Shown: positions 1 to 8,527 of the stretch, piece by piece
Layout: each line of letters begins with the position of its first letter
How positions within the stretch are numbered: the first letter of the stretch is position 1
Source: Tetragenococcus koreensis
GTDB taxonomy: Bacteria; Bacillota; Bacilli; Lactobacillales; Enterococcaceae
NCBI RefSeq assembly: GCF_003795145.1
Contig: NZ_CP027786.1
Span: forward strand, 496,001 to 560,000
Reading direction: 5' to 3'
Length of the DNA stretch: 64,000 nucleotides
Made by a program: the position numbers and the translations under genes
Notes under the pieces: generated by a model
What the model saw: only the letters and a program-made list of their open reading frames with translations
Database searches by the model: none
Told to the model about the DNA's origin: nothing

Positions 1-365
1 TTTAAATTTTTAATTTCTTCTTTCTTCAACCCCATACGTTGAGCATTTGTAAATACTGGTTTGTATATTCTGCTGGTTTTTTGTAAATTTAATAAAATCG
101 GCTTGTTATGGGCACAAGAATTACGAATATCAGAGACATAGCGTATATTGTTATTGATGAGTTTTAAATAATTATTTGTAGGATATTTATCAACTAAATA
201 ATTTACAAAAAATCTTAATTTGCCTATAGAAGCTAAATCTAAAACTACCCAAATGGGTGATTCATTATAGTATTTTTCAAAATTACGCCTCCAAATAATC
301 ACTTTATCAGAATAGGACCAACTTAGAAAAATTAGCGAAAGTTTTATAACCAATTTAGTCACCAT
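1..365 (-). pseudogene. Abi_2-family abortive infection protein, C-terminal remnant (runs off window)
   Basis: This minus-strand frame is open from an ATG at 365 to the window edge (121 codons). The translation contains the two hallmarks of the Abi_2 (AbiD/AbiF-like) family: a block SPIWVVLDLASIGKLRFF and, downstream, an RN-CAHN block (SDIRNSCAHNKP). In full-length members these lie in the second half of a protein of roughly 300 residues. Here a TAA sits directly before the ATG and only 53 bases separate it from the next gene, so about 150 N-terminal residues are missing. I infer a 5'-truncated remnant of a phage-defence gene. The stop codon lies outside the window. Confidence 0.6.
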
Positions 366-418
366 TTAATCCTAATTGTCCTAGTAAGGTATTTAAATAT
401 ATAAAGATACAAGTCCAT

Positions 419-649
419 TCAAGCTGGCATAGGCGTGTTTATCACACAATATTTTTTAACGACAAACTGGTTTCTACTATTAGAATAACCACAAACAACA
501 ATTTGGCTGTCTTCTTTTACATCATACAGAAAATTAAGTGAGTGGCTGGCAATCAAACAACTTACATCATCAATTTTAAAATGGACAAGTGGATGAGTGC
601 TCAGCTTTAGCACTTTTATTTTTGATACTTTACCTCTTACAGTTTGCAT
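419..649 (-). CDS. small conserved-looking protein of unknown function (76 aa)
   Basis: I do not recognise a named family. The start is placed at the ATG at 649, not the upstream in-frame ATG at 658, because AAAGGGGTGA lies at ideal distance before it. The protein alternates short beta-like stretches (VRGKVSKIKVLKL, VHFKIDDVSCLI, DSQIVVCGYSN, NQFVVKKYCVI), a pattern reminiscent of a small OB-fold protein; that is only an impression. No signal peptide or membrane segment is visible. It has its own promoter-like sequence (712-740) and ends 53 bases before the Abi remnant, so the remnant may be co-transcribed. Confidence 0.55.
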   Translation of the reverse strand: MQTVRGKVSKIKVLKLSTHPLVHFKIDDVSCLIASHSLNFLYDVKEDSQIVVCGYSNSRNQFVVKKYCVINTPMPA

Positions 650-711
650 AGCGATCACCCCTTTGTTTTCTGTCTATATGTTTCTGTTTCTTTCTTCTAA
701 GCTTATATTCT

Positions 712-740
712 ATTATAGGAACGAACGTTTGCATTGTAAA
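712..740 (-). promoter_or_regulatory. sigma-A-type promoter for the 76-aa gene
   Basis: On the minus strand, TTTACA (735-740) and TATAAT (712-717) are separated by 17 bp, upstream of the ribosome binding site of the 76-aa gene. Confidence 0.6.
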
Positions 741-748
741 GCGAACAA

Positions 749-783
749 AAAATAAAAAAACTTACCTTTAAAAGGTAAGTTTA
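749..783 (-). terminator. rho-independent terminator after tRNA-Leu
   Basis: Inverted repeat AAACTTACC/GGTAAGTTT with a short A/T loop. On the minus strand it is followed by a T-rich run, downstream of the tRNA gene. Confidence 0.65.
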
Positions 784-856
784 TTATGTATGCCATGAAT
801 TTTAATAAGTTATTCAGCTATAAAGTTGCTTAATTTGAAAAATACTATTATATCAA

Positions 857-941
857 TGCGGATGGTGGGAGTCGAACCCACACGGACACAATGTCCACAT
901 GAACCTGAATCATGCTTGTCTACCAATTCCAACACATCCGC
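857..941 (-). tRNA. tRNA-Leu (anticodon CAG)
   Basis: The minus strand folds as a class II tRNA with a long variable arm. The acceptor stem is GCGGATG/CATCCGC with discriminator A. The anticodon stem is CATGA/TCATG around the loop TTCAGGT, giving anticodon CAG. The T arm is GTGGG-TTCGACT-CCCAC. The variable arm is GGACA/TGTCC. No CCA end is encoded. A strong promoter and a terminator flank it, so it appears to be a single-gene transcript. Confidence 0.93.
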
Positions 942-956
942 TTTACAACAAAGTCT

Positions 957-984
957 ATTATATCAATGTTTATAGCTTTGTCAA
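957..984 (-). promoter_or_regulatory. promoter of tRNA-Leu
   Basis: On the minus strand, TTGACA (979-984) and TATAAT (957-962) are 16 bp apart, a near-consensus sigma-A promoter ending about 15 bp before the tRNA. Confidence 0.8.
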
Positions 985-1113
985 TAATGTTCCGATTCTC
1001 ATTTTTCAATTTGAATGCCAAATTGAATACCATTTATTTTCAACTCTTAAATAGTTAATAAAGTTTGCTTGATATTTAGTTGCCGTTCATTTTTCTAACG
1101 AAAAACGTATTTC

Positions 1114-1127
1114 TTGATGGCCATCAA
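1114..1127. promoter_or_regulatory. perfect FNR/FLP-type box upstream of the P-type ATPase
   Basis: TTGATGGCCATCAA is an exact match to the FNR half-site pair TTGAT-N4-ATCAA. Its centre (1120.5) lies 29.5 bp before a -10-like TACACT (1150-1155). This is the geometry of class II (near -41.5) activation by FNR/CRP-family proteins. The regulator encoded at 3894 (FLP-like) is the obvious candidate ligand. Confidence 0.8.
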
Positions 1128-1184
1128 TTTTTTTCTTCACTACTTTAAGTACACTGTAATTGTAAAGAAGGGAGAGATTAAAAA

Positions 1185-3050
1185 TTGAAAATACAACAAT
1201 GGATTATGCAGCATAAAAATCATTTGGCTTTTATTACTGGTCTATTGATTATTTTTGCTAGTATCGCAAAATTTATCTTTACGTGGTCATTAGGTTATCA
1301 AATTGCACTGATTATTGCTTCAATCATCGGAGTGCTGCCGATTTTCCTGCAAGCTTATCAAGCATTACGAGTTCGAGTGCTTAGTATCGATTTGTTAGTT
1401 ACCATCGCGGTTTTTGGCGCTTTTTTGATTGGTGAATATAATGAGTCAGCGATTGTGACTTTTTTGTTTTTATTCGGCAGTTTTTTAGAACAAAAAACCT
1501 TGGAAAAAACACGTACGGCAATTCAATCTTTAACAAAAATGGCACCTAAAAGTGCTTTAAAAATAACAGCTGACGGAGAAAATGAATCAGTTGAAATTGA
1601 TGATATTGCTAAAGATGATCGCTTATTAGTAAAAACCGGGGCTCAAGTTCCCGTAGATGGAACTATTTACGAAGGAGAAGGTTACCTGAATGAAGCCAGC
1701 GTGACTGGTGAATCGCAGCAAAGTAAAAAGACACAAGGCGATGACGTTTTTGCGGGCACGTTTTTAGACAACGGAACCTTAAAAATAAAGACCAAAAGAA
1801 TAGGTGAAGATACTACTTTTGGCAAGATTATCGAACTTGTAGAAGAAGCGCAGGATAGTAAATCCAGTGCCGAACGTTTTATCGATAAATTTGCAAAATA
1901 TTACACACCGGCCGTGCTTATTTTATCTTTAATTGTGGGTATTTTGAGTCAAAATGTTCGTTTAGCCATCACTATTTTGGTTTTGGGCTGTCCGGGCGCT
2001 TTGGTTATTGGTGTGCCTGTTTCAAATGTTGCTGGTATCGGAAGTGGAGCCAAAAGTGGCATATTGATTAAAGGTGGGGAAGTCATCGATGGGTTTAGCA
2101 AAGTTGACACATTTGTTTTTGATAAAACAGGCACTTTGACAGTAGGTAAGCCAAGCGTTGCTGCTATCAGAAACTATACAGATGATCCAGCTGAAAGCTT
2201 AAAAATTGCTGCTAGTGTTGAAAGAGAATCCGATCATCCGTTAGGACAAGCGATTTTAGATTATGCTAGTCTTTCCAATTATTTATCTGTCACCCAAACC
2301 AATGTGATTAAAGGCCAAGGAATTGCGGCAACATTGGCTGACAAAAATGTACTGGTGGGTAATCAATCTTTAATGACTGAAAATAATGTTGAACTTACAG
2401 AAAAAATGCAAAGTGATATTCATAAACTACAAACTTCAGGGAACTCTTTAGTTATGGTAGCTATTGATGGACAATTGTCTTTATTAATCGGTATTAAAGA
2501 TCAAGTTCGACCGGGTGTTAAAGAGACTTTAGTGCATTTAAAACAAATGGGTATCAAGGAGTTAATCATGCTGACCGGTGACAATCAAGAAACTGCCGAA
2601 ACTATTGCGCAAGAACTTGAAATAACAAGAGTTTATGGAAATTTGCTGCCAGAAAATAAAGCCGATTATATTCGCCAATTACAAAATGAAGGCCATCAAA
2701 CTGCTTTTGTCGGCGATGGCGTTAATGATAGTCCATCGCTTGCTTTGAGTGATATTGGGATTGCTATGGGAGGCGGAACAGAAGTTGCTATTGAAACATC
2801 AGACATTGTTTTGATGCAATCAAGTTTTGAAAAATTAGCGGATGCTTATCACTTAACAAAGAAGACATTTTATAATATGCAAGAGAATATTCTAATTGCG
2901 CTTGGTACTGTATTGCTCTTATTATTAGGATTGATTTTTGGTTATATCTATATGGCTAGTGGCATGTTTGTCCATGAATTAAGTATTCTGGTTGTCATTT
3001 TTAATGGGATGCGATTATTGCTAAATCGTAAGAAAAAATACAAATCTTGA
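1185..3050 (+). CDS. P1B-type heavy-metal-transporting ATPase with CPG motif
   Basis: A 621-aa integral membrane metal pump. Visible motifs are TGE (174-176), the phosphorylation site DKTGT (313-317), the P1B HP motif (ESDHPLG) and GDGVND near the C-terminus. Transmembrane segments lie before the actuator domain and around the ion-binding helix. The metal-site motif in that helix is CPG (269-271), not the CPC or CPH usual for copper or CPC for cadmium/zinc, so the substrate cannot be named. There is no N-terminal HMA domain; a separate HMA protein follows at 3121. The start is TTG, set by AAGGGAGAG 8-10 bases upstream. In Lactococcus lactis, FLP regulators are linked to zinc content and peroxide tolerance, so zinc, iron or manganese is plausible. 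Confidence 0.88.
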   Translation: MKIQQWIMQHKNHLAFITGLLIIFASIAKFIFTWSLGYQIALIIASIIGVLPIFLQAYQALRVRVLSIDLLVTIAVFGAFLIGEYNESAIVTFLFLFGSFLEQKTLEKTRTAIQSLTKMAPKSALKITADGENESVEIDDIAKDDRLLVKTGAQVPVDGTIYEGEGYLNEASVTGESQQSKKTQGDDVFAGTFLDNGTLKIKTKRIGEDTTFGKIIELVEEAQDSKSSAERFIDKFAKYYTPAVLILSLIVGILSQNVRLAITILVLGCPGALVIGVPVSNVAGIGSGAKSGILIKGGEVIDGFSKVDTFVFDKTGTLTVGKPSVAAIRNYTDDPAESLKIAASVERESDHPLGQAILDYASLSNYLSVTQTNVIKGQGIAATLADKNVLVGNQSLMTENNVELTEKMQSDIHKLQTSGNSLVMVAIDGQLSLLIGIKDQVRPGVKETLVHLKQMGIKELIMLTGDNQETAETIAQELEITRVYGNLLPENKADYIRQLQNEGHQTAFVGDGVNDSPSLALSDIGIAMGGGTEVAIETSDIVLMQSSFEKLADAYHLTKKTFYNMQENILIALGTVLLLLLGLIFGYIYMASGMFVHELSILVVIFNGMRLLLNRKKKYKS

Positions 3051-3060
3051 TAGCTATCAA
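3047..3060. promoter_or_regulatory. second perfect FNR/FLP-type box, before the HMA protein
   Basis: TTGATAGCTATCAA matches TTGAT-N4-ATCAA exactly and overlaps the ATPase stop codon. Its centre is again 29.5 bp before a -10-like hexamer (TAAGAT, 3083-3088), the same spacing as the box at 1114. It is followed by a T-run, so a weak terminator is a less likely alternative. Confidence 0.75.
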
Positions 3061-3120
3061 TTTTTTCTTTTGCAAAATAACTTAAGATAAGTATGAAAAT
3101 AAATGAGGAGGAATTTTATC

Positions 3121-3351
3121 ATGGAAAAAGTAATTATTCAATTAGGGACATTAACTTGTCCTTCATGTATGCAAAAAATCGAGCAAGCGGTGAAAAAAGA
3201 AAATGGGGTAGAAAAGGTGAAAGTATTATTCAACGCAAGTAAAGTCAAAGCTGAGATTGATCCAGCTGCAACGGATGCAGAAGCAATCAAAAAAGCGATT
3301 GAAAAAGTAGGCTATACTGTAGAAGGTACCAAGACAAAGGAGTTGTCCTAA
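3121..3351 (+). CDS. small heavy-metal-associated (HMA) domain protein
   Basis: A 76-aa ferredoxin-like HMA domain with the metal-binding motif TCPSCMQ (CxxC) near residue 13, the size of CopZ-type metallochaperones. The start is the ATG at 3121 because GAGGAGG precedes it by 9 bases; the longer frame from 3103 would bury that site. Its stop overlaps the next gene's start (TAATG), showing translational coupling. It probably delivers a metal to, or removes it from, the ATPase upstream, which has no HMA domain of its own. The metal is not determined by the sequence. Confidence 0.85.
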   Translation: MEKVIIQLGTLTCPSCMQKIEQAVKKENGVEKVKVLFNASKVKAEIDPAATDAEAIKKAIEKVGYTVEGTKTKELS

Positions 3352-3878
3352 TGAGTCCAGAAGAAAAATATCAGCAAGAATTAATCCAAAGTGAAAAAGA
3401 CCATCACGCACCAACAGCTGGTGCGATGATTGGTCATATTCTAGCAAATTTGATTATTCATCAAAATAAATTAAGACAAATCGTTTATTATATAAAAGGA
3501 GTAGATCGAAGCTTTGTTAAAGAAGTATTTCCTGAAATGATCGCCAAAGAAAATCAGTTACTTGACGAGTTAAATCATTTGATGTTAGATGAAGGTGAGG
3601 TTATTCCAACCATCACAGAAGAATTCACCGAATACAGTATGCTAGAAGAAAATGGGCGTCTAAAATATGAAGCGAGCGATTATTTGTTGATGGAGGTAGT
3701 AAAAGATTTTGCTACTCAATTATTGTTTATTACCAGAGGAATTACACTCGCAGAAAATGAAAGTAAATTTGGTCTGTCGGAATTTTTAAAACAATTGTAT
3801 GCTTGGATAAAGCACCAAATTTATAGGATACAAAGTTATTTAGGGCACGAAGTTTTTGAAGGCTTAGAAGAAGAGTAA
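3351..3878 (+). CDS. ferritin-like (Dps-related) helical protein
   Basis: A 175-aa, mainly helical, soluble protein. The pattern of H and E residues (ENQLLDELNHLMLDEGE; an early H-H-A followed by NLIIHQNKLRQ) and its length resemble the Dps/ferritin superfamily, in which such residues bind iron at a di-iron or inter-subunit site. It is coupled to the HMA gene by a TAATG overlap and lies 15 bases before the FLP regulator. This supports a role in iron or redox-metal storage or protection against peroxide. The exact subfamily is uncertain. Confidence 0.6.
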   Translation: MSPEEKYQQELIQSEKDHHAPTAGAMIGHILANLIIHQNKLRQIVYYIKGVDRSFVKEVFPEMIAKENQLLDELNHLMLDEGEVIPTITEEFTEYSMLEENGRLKYEASDYLLMEVVKDFATQLLFITRGITLAENESKFGLSEFLKQLYAWIKHQIYRIQSYLGHEVFEGLEEE

Positions 3879-3893
3879 AAAAAGAGGTAGATT

Positions 3894-4556
3894 ATGATTC
3901 AAGAAGAACATCTATGCGTCACCCTCGTTCCTTTGTTTAATCATTTAGAATTAGAAGATCAAAAAAGAATCCATCAACTCGTTAGGCATGTGACTTATGA
4001 AAAAGGGGAGGCAATTGTTTCTCCTTATGATGATCCACAGTTAGTGATTGTGGCAAAAGGTCTTTTAAAAGTCTATCAACTTTTTCCAAGTGGCAAAGAA
4101 CAATTGTTACGAGTGGTGGAACCTGGCGGCTATGAAGGAGAAAATGCCTTATTTGGCGTAAAAAACAATAATCTTTTTAGCGAATCTCTGCAAAAGACGG
4201 AGGTCTGTGTATTAAAACAAAGCGACTTTCAAAAACTTTTAAAAGACTATCCGCAATTAAGCTTAAAACTTTTAACCATCAATGCTGAAAAGAATGCAAA
4301 AGTTGAAGAACAAACGCAATTTCTAACCATGGAGAGAATCGAAGAACGATTAGCAACGTACTTGTTAGATTTGGCGAAAGCTGCGGAAAGTTCTCAAGTA
4401 AAAATCCCCATGAAAATGAAAGAACTGGCTGGTTTTCTTGGAACAACACCCGAGACATTGTCGCGCAAATTGAAAACTTTGGAAGAAGCGCAATTGATCA
4501 AAAGAGAGAAACAAACGATTCAAATTCTCGATGCAGAACGTTTAGAAGAAATATAG
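3894..4556 (+). CDS. flp: Crp/Fnr-family transcriptional regulator, FLP-type
   Basis: A 220-aa protein with an N-terminal cyclic-nucleotide-binding-like beta barrel, a dimerisation helix (about 125-145) and a C-terminal winged helix (MKELAGFLGTTPETLSRKLK recognition region). It lacks the iron-sulfur cysteine cluster of E. coli FNR. It has Cys8 and Cys105, a separation of 97. This equals the Cys5/Cys102 separation of the redox-sensing disulfide in Lactobacillus casei FLP (known from the family). The two FNR boxes in its own cluster (1114 and 3047) are the likely targets, so it probably regulates the metal pump and its own transcript according to thiol redox state. Confidence 0.85.
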   Translation: MIQEEHLCVTLVPLFNHLELEDQKRIHQLVRHVTYEKGEAIVSPYDDPQLVIVAKGLLKVYQLFPSGKEQLLRVVEPGGYEGENALFGVKNNNLFSESLQKTEVCVLKQSDFQKLLKDYPQLSLKLLTINAEKNAKVEEQTQFLTMERIEERLATYLLDLAKAAESSQVKIPMKMKELAGFLGTTPETLSRKLKTLEEAQLIKREKQTIQILDAERLEEI

Positions 4557-4572
4557 CTAGCTAAAAAACTTT

Positions 4573-4612
4573 AAAAAGACCTTTTCTAAGCAGTATGAGA
4601 AAAGGTCTTTTT
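4573..4612. terminator. bidirectional terminator between flp and argH
   Basis: AAAAAGACCTTTTCT and its complement surround a 10-base loop, with A- and T-runs on both sides. It serves the converging flp and argGH units. Confidence 0.85.
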
Positions 4613-4623
4613 CATTAGCATAA

Positions 4624-6000
4624 TTAATGCTGTAATTCTTCTCGTGCTTTTTCAATTTGTGCTTTTACTTGGTCAAACCCGGTAGCACCTAACGAGTGGC
4701 GATTTTTTACCGCAGTAGCAGAGTTTAATTTATCATAGACATCTGCTTTAATAACAGGGGAGATTTCCTGATATTTTTCTAAGGGAATATCTTGTAGATA
4801 ACACCCTTGTTGAATGCATTTTAAGACGAGTTGACCTACAATTTCATGTGCTTGTCGAAAAGGGACGCCTTTATTGGCCAAATAGTCTGCTAATTCTGTT
4901 GCATTGGAAAAGTCTTTTTCAGTTGCTTGTTGCATATTCGATTTGTTTACCTTCATTGTTTCGACCATGCCTGACATGATTTCCAAACAGTGAATAATCG
5001 TTTCGGATGTATCAAACATGCCTTCTTTATCTTCTTGGAAGTCTTTATTGTAAGCAAGGGGCAAACCTTTCATGACAGTTAACAACTGAAATAAATTCCC
5101 ATAGACACGTCCTGTTTTACCGCGGATTAATTCCGCCATGTCAGGGTTTTTCTTTTGTGGCATAATCGAACTCCCGGTAGAAAAAGTATCCGACAATTCG
5201 ACAAACTGAAATTCGTAGGAGCACCATAGAATAAGTTCTTCGCAAAAACGCGAAAGATGCATTATTAATAAGGAAGCGTTACTTAAATATTCTAAAATAA
5301 AATCACGATCGCTAACTGCGTCTAGGCTATTGTCATAGATAGCTGAAAAGCCTAGCTCTTTAGCAACCATTTCCCGGTCGATGGGAAAGGTAGTGCCCGC
5401 TAAAGCGGCTGCGCCTAACGGAGAAATATCGATACGCTGCAAATTTTCTTGCATACGTTCTTGATCGCGCGTCATCATCTGATAATAAGCCATTAAATGA
5501 TGGCCAAAAGAGATCGGTTGGGCGTGTTGTAAATGAGTATAACCCGGCATAATCGTTTCAACATTTTCAGCTGCTTTATCTACGAGCACGCTTCGCAATT
5601 GGTGAATTTTTTCAATGACAATACCTACAGTTTCTTTTAGATATAAATGCATATCAGTAGCCACTTGGTCATTACGGCTGCGTGCGGTATGAAGCTTGCC
5701 GGCAACTGGACCAATTTCTTCAAATAAAAGGGATTCAATATTGAGATGAATGTCTTCATTTTGGATAGTGAAAGTTAATTCATCATTATCTAATTTTTCT
5801 TGTAATCTTTTTAGGCCTGTGCTGATTTGTTGCGCTGCGTCTTTTGTAATGATGTCACAAGAACCTAACATTTTAACATGGGCTAAACTGCCTAAGATAT
5901 CTTGTTTGGCCATCAGGTAGTCAAAAGGAATAGAGGCGCCAAACGTATCGACCCAATCTTCATTTTCACCAGTAAAGCGTCCGCCCCAGAGCTTTTTCAT
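4624..6000 (-). CDS. argH: argininosuccinate lyase
   Basis: A 458-aa cytosolic enzyme of the fumarase/aspartase superfamily that cleaves argininosuccinate to arginine and fumarate. The superfamily signature [12 protein letters not shown] is present near residue 280 (mobile catalytic loop), as are the family motifs LWGGRFTGE at the N-terminus and [13 protein letters not shown]. Length is typical. Its ATG overlaps the argG stop (ATGA), so the two are translated together as the last two steps of arginine synthesis. Confidence 0.97.
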   Translation of the reverse strand: MKKLWGGRFTGENEDWVDTFGASIPFDYLMAKQDILGSLAHVKMLGSCDIITKDAAQQISTGLKRLQEKLDNDELTFTIQNEDIHLNIESLLFEEIGPVAGKLHTARSRNDQVATDMHLYLKETVGIVIEKIHQLRSVLVDKAAENVETIMPGYTHLQHAQPISFGHHLMAYYQMMTRDQERMQENLQRIDISPLGAAALAGTTFPIDREMVAKELGFSAIYDNSLDAVSDRDFILEYLSNASLLIMHLSRFCEELILWCSYEFQFVELSDTFSTGSSIMPQKKNPDMAELIRGKTGRVYGNLFQLLTVMKGLPLAYNKDFQEDKEGMFDTSETIIHCLEIMSGMVETMKVNKSNMQQATEKDFSNATELADYLANKGVPFRQAHEIVGQLVLKCIQQGCYLQDIPLEKYQEISPVIKADVYDKLNSATAVKNRHSLGATGFDQVKAQIEKAREELQH

Positions 6001-7214
6001 TCCATTTCCTCCCTAATAGCTGGTTGTTGTGATTGTACTTCAGCGTATACTTTTGAAGGCAATCCCCATAACTTGATAAAACCAATAGCTGCTTCTTGAT
6101 CAAAGGTATCCGCTGAAGTATAGGTAGCTAAGTTTTCATCGTATAAGCTGTTCGCTGATTTTTTCCCTTCACAAATGATATTACCCTTAAATAATTTCAA
6201 ACGAACGACGCCATTTACATCTTCTTGTGTACTTTTAATAAATGCAACGAGTGCTTTAGTAAGTGGGTTAAACCAGAGACCGTCATAGATGGTTTGCGCT
6301 AATTGATTTTCAATTGTTGGCTTAACATGCGCTAATTCTCGTACAAATACTAAATTTTCTAATTCTTTGTGAGCACGCATCATCGTTAAGGCTCCTGGGC
6401 ATTCATAAACCTCCCGAGATTTTATACCCACTAAACGATTTTCAATATGATCAATCCGGCCAATGCCGTGTTTTCCTGCTAAAGTGTTTAGCGCAGAAGT
6501 TATGGACGTTAATGTCATTTTTTCATCGTTGATGGCAATCGGCACGCCTTTTTCAAAGGTTAGTTCAATCACATCGGGTTCATCGGGCGTATTGGATAGT
6601 TCATTTGTTAGTTCATAAGCGCCTTCTGGAGGCGTAGCCCAAGGATCTTCAAGAGCGCCGCATTCACAGGCCCGTCCCCACAGGTTTTGATCAATGGAAT
6701 AAGGATTATCTAAATCAGCCGGAATCGGAACGCCATTTGCTTGGGCGTAAGCAATTTCTTCCTCACGGGACCATTGCCACTGGCGGACGGGTGCTATCAC
6801 TTTTAAAGCAGGGTCTAAAGCCGCAATAGCGACTTCAAAGCGCACTTGGTCGTTGCCTTTGCCGGTACAACCATGAGCAATAGTTGTTGCGTTTGTTTCA
6901 TGCGCTAGTTCAACTAGTTTTTTAGCAATTAAAGGACGCGATAAGGCTGAAACTAATGGATAAGAATTTTCATAAAAAGTGTTTCCTTGTAAAGCAATTA
7001 AGGCAAAATCTTGCAAAAATTCTTCTTTTGCATCGATTGCGTAAGATTGACTCGCGCCAACCATTAACGCTTTATCACGTATTGCCTGGATATCTTTTCC
7101 TTCGCCGATATCTAGGCAACAAGCAATGACATCATAACCTTGATCTGTTAACCATTTAACTGAGACAGAAGTATCTAATCCACCAGAATAAGCTAAAACA
7201 ACTTTTTCTTTCAT
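5997..7214 (-). CDS. argG: argininosuccinate synthase
   Basis: A 405-aa enzyme that ligates citrulline and aspartate using ATP to give argininosuccinate. The N-terminal PP-loop nucleotide-binding motif [10 protein letters not shown] and the substrate-site blocks [14 protein letters not shown] and [13 protein letters not shown] are clear. It is the promoter-proximal gene of argGH and overlaps argH by 4 bases. A promoter and an ARG-box-like operator lie upstream (7248-7299), consistent with ArgR/AhrC control. No other arginine genes are in the window. Confidence 0.97.
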   Translation of the reverse strand: MKEKVVLAYSGGLDTSVSVKWLTDQGYDVIACCLDIGEGKDIQAIRDKALMVGASQSYAIDAKEEFLQDFALIALQGNTFYENSYPLVSALSRPLIAKKLVELAHETNATTIAHGCTGKGNDQVRFEVAIAALDPALKVIAPVRQWQWSREEEIAYAQANGVPIPADLDNPYSIDQNLWGRACECGALEDPWATPPEGAYELTNELSNTPDEPDVIELTFEKGVPIAINDEKMTLTSITSALNTLAGKHGIGRIDHIENRLVGIKSREVYECPGALTMMRAHKELENLVFVRELAHVKPTIENQLAQTIYDGLWFNPLTKALVAFIKSTQEDVNGVVRLKLFKGNIICEGKKSANSLYDENLATYTSADTFDQEAAIGFIKLWGLPSKVYAEVQSQQPAIREEME

Positions 7215-7247
7215 ATTTATGCATCCCCTAAACTGAATTTAAAACTC

Positions 7248-7276
7248 ATATTAGCAAATTCGTCTTACTTAATCAA
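7248..7276 (-). promoter_or_regulatory. argGH promoter
   Basis: On the minus strand, TTGATT (7271-7276) and TAATAT (7248-7253) are 17 bp apart, about 35 bp before the argG start codon. Confidence 0.6.
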
Positions 7277-7284
7277 TAGAAAAC

Positions 7285-7299
7285 AGAATAAATATTCAT
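7285..7299. promoter_or_regulatory. ARG-box-like ArgR/AhrC operator
   Basis: ATGAATATTTATTCT (minus strand) matches the core TGAAT-WWWW-ATTCA of Gram-positive ARG boxes with one mismatch. It lies just upstream of the argGH -35 element. Further AT-rich, weaker half-sites lie at about 7320-7345. Confidence 0.55.
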
Positions 7300-7396
7300 T
7301 AATTTCGTTTTATAAACAAAAAATATACAAAAATAATGTATAAAACCTATTTAAATTAATATTAGGTCTGAATTGTGATTAGTTATACAATCAGCG

Positions 7397-7426
7397 TTGA
7401 CGTTCTTCTTATATTTGTGCTATGTT
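7397..7426 (+). promoter_or_regulatory. promoter of the aldolase gene
   Basis: TTGACG (7397-7402) and TATGTT (7421-7426) with an 18-bp spacer. The predicted leader to the 7603 gene is about 170 bases. Confidence 0.5.
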
Positions 7427-7503
7427 GGTTTTATAGAATTCTAATACATTTATGAATAAAAACGAAGAAGAGAAGGAGATAAACGCTATATTTTGGCAAC
7501 ATA

Positions 7504-7517
7504 AGTAAGCGGTTACG
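7504..7517. promoter_or_regulatory. possible cre site (CcpA operator) in the aldolase leader
   Basis: AGTAAGCGGTTACG matches the catabolite-response consensus TGWAANCGNTNWCA at 12 of 14 positions, including the central CG. Its place downstream of the promoter would give roadblock repression. It could be chance. Confidence 0.4.
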
Positions 7518-7602
7518 AATTGTTTTTGAGAAAGTTTTCCAGGAAGAATAATAGGTTTGTTGCATTGTATCAAGATTTTACAACAAAAAGGAGCGAGTAT
7601 GA

Positions 7603-8289
7603 ATGGAAATTTTATTAGATACAGCTAATATTGAAATGATCAGAAAATATGAAGCCGTTCTCCCATTGACTGGAGTGACGACGAACCCTTCGATTGTAAA
7701 AAAAGAGGGCAAAGTAGATTTCTTTGCTCACATGAATGCGATTAGAGAAATCGTTGGGAAAGAACGTAGTTTGCACGTGCAAGTAGTCGCTAAAGATAAA
7801 GCAGGGATGCTAAAAGACGTGGAGGCTATTTTGGAGCAAATTGACCGAGAAGTCTATCTGAAAATTCCGGCGAGTGAAGAAGGATTAAAGGTCATCAAAA
7901 TATTAAAAAAAGAAGAACTTAATGTAACAGCTACAGCAATCTATACCAAATTCCAAGCTTATTTGGCGATTGCAGCAGGAGCTGATTATATTGCTCCTTA
8001 TTTTAACCGCATGGAAAATTTAAATATTGATGCTAAAGAGGCCATGGCGGCAATGGCAAATGAAATTGAACGCAGCAATAGTAAAACAAAAATTGTAGCC
8101 GCCAGTTTTAAAAATGTTGGCCAAGTAACTACTGCCTTAGATCAAGGTGCGCAAGCTGTAACAGTTGCGCCTGACATTATTGCCCAAGCTTTAGCTATGC
8201 CATCGATTGCCCAAGCAGTGGATGATTTTACCGAAGATTGGGAAAGTATTTTCGGTAAAAGTAGTACGATTGATAGTTTGAACGTTTAA
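7603..8289 (+). CDS. transaldolase-family protein (fructose-6-phosphate aldolase-like)
   Basis: A 228-aa TIM-barrel protein of the small transaldolase/FSA (TalC/MipB) subgroup. Family signatures are LDTANIEMI at the N-terminus, TGVTTNPSIV, and YLKIPA, which carries the Schiff-base lysine. NVTATAIY and the ADYIAPYFNRMEN block follow. It acts in the cytosol on dihydroxyacetone or sedoheptulose-type sugar phosphates; aldolase and transaldolase activity cannot be separated from sequence alone. It is monocistronic, with a long leader that holds a possible cre site, suggesting carbon-source control. The ATG is preceded by AAAAGGAGCGA. Confidence 0.88.
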   Translation: MEILLDTANIEMIRKYEAVLPLTGVTTNPSIVKKEGKVDFFAHMNAIREIVGKERSLHVQVVAKDKAGMLKDVEAILEQIDREVYLKIPASEEGLKVIKILKKEELNVTATAIYTKFQAYLAIAAGADYIAPYFNRMENLNIDAKEAMAAMANEIERSNSKTKIVAASFKNVGQVTTALDQGAQAVTVAPDIIAQALAMPSIAQAVDDFTEDWESIFGKSSTIDSLNV

Positions 8290-8479
8290 TCATAACGAAC
8301 AGTTAAGAAAATAGTTATTGCCTAGATGGACTTTATTCTAGCAGAGTTTTGTCCTGTGCAGCAGAATAGGAAAAAAATTAAACAAACTTTTGACTTGTGA
8401 GCTTAAGTCGGACATAAAAAAATGAAAATATTATCTTATTAACGTAAAGAAAATAATAGCTCAACTAATAAATAAAAAC

Positions 8480-8527
8480 AAAAACTAGACAAAAGCCACC
8501 CAAGGGAGCTGGCTTTTGTCTAGTTTT
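8480..8527. terminator. bidirectional terminator
   Basis: AAAACTAGACAAAAGCC and its near-perfect complement flank a 12-base loop, with A- and T-runs. It ends both the aldolase and the nrdJ-adenosyltransferase units. Confidence 0.85.

Noticed and set aside
7562-7580. A degenerate FNR-like site (TTGCATTGTATCAA) before the aldolase gene
   Set aside because: One half-site has two mismatches, and it sits next to the ribosome binding site rather than near a promoter.
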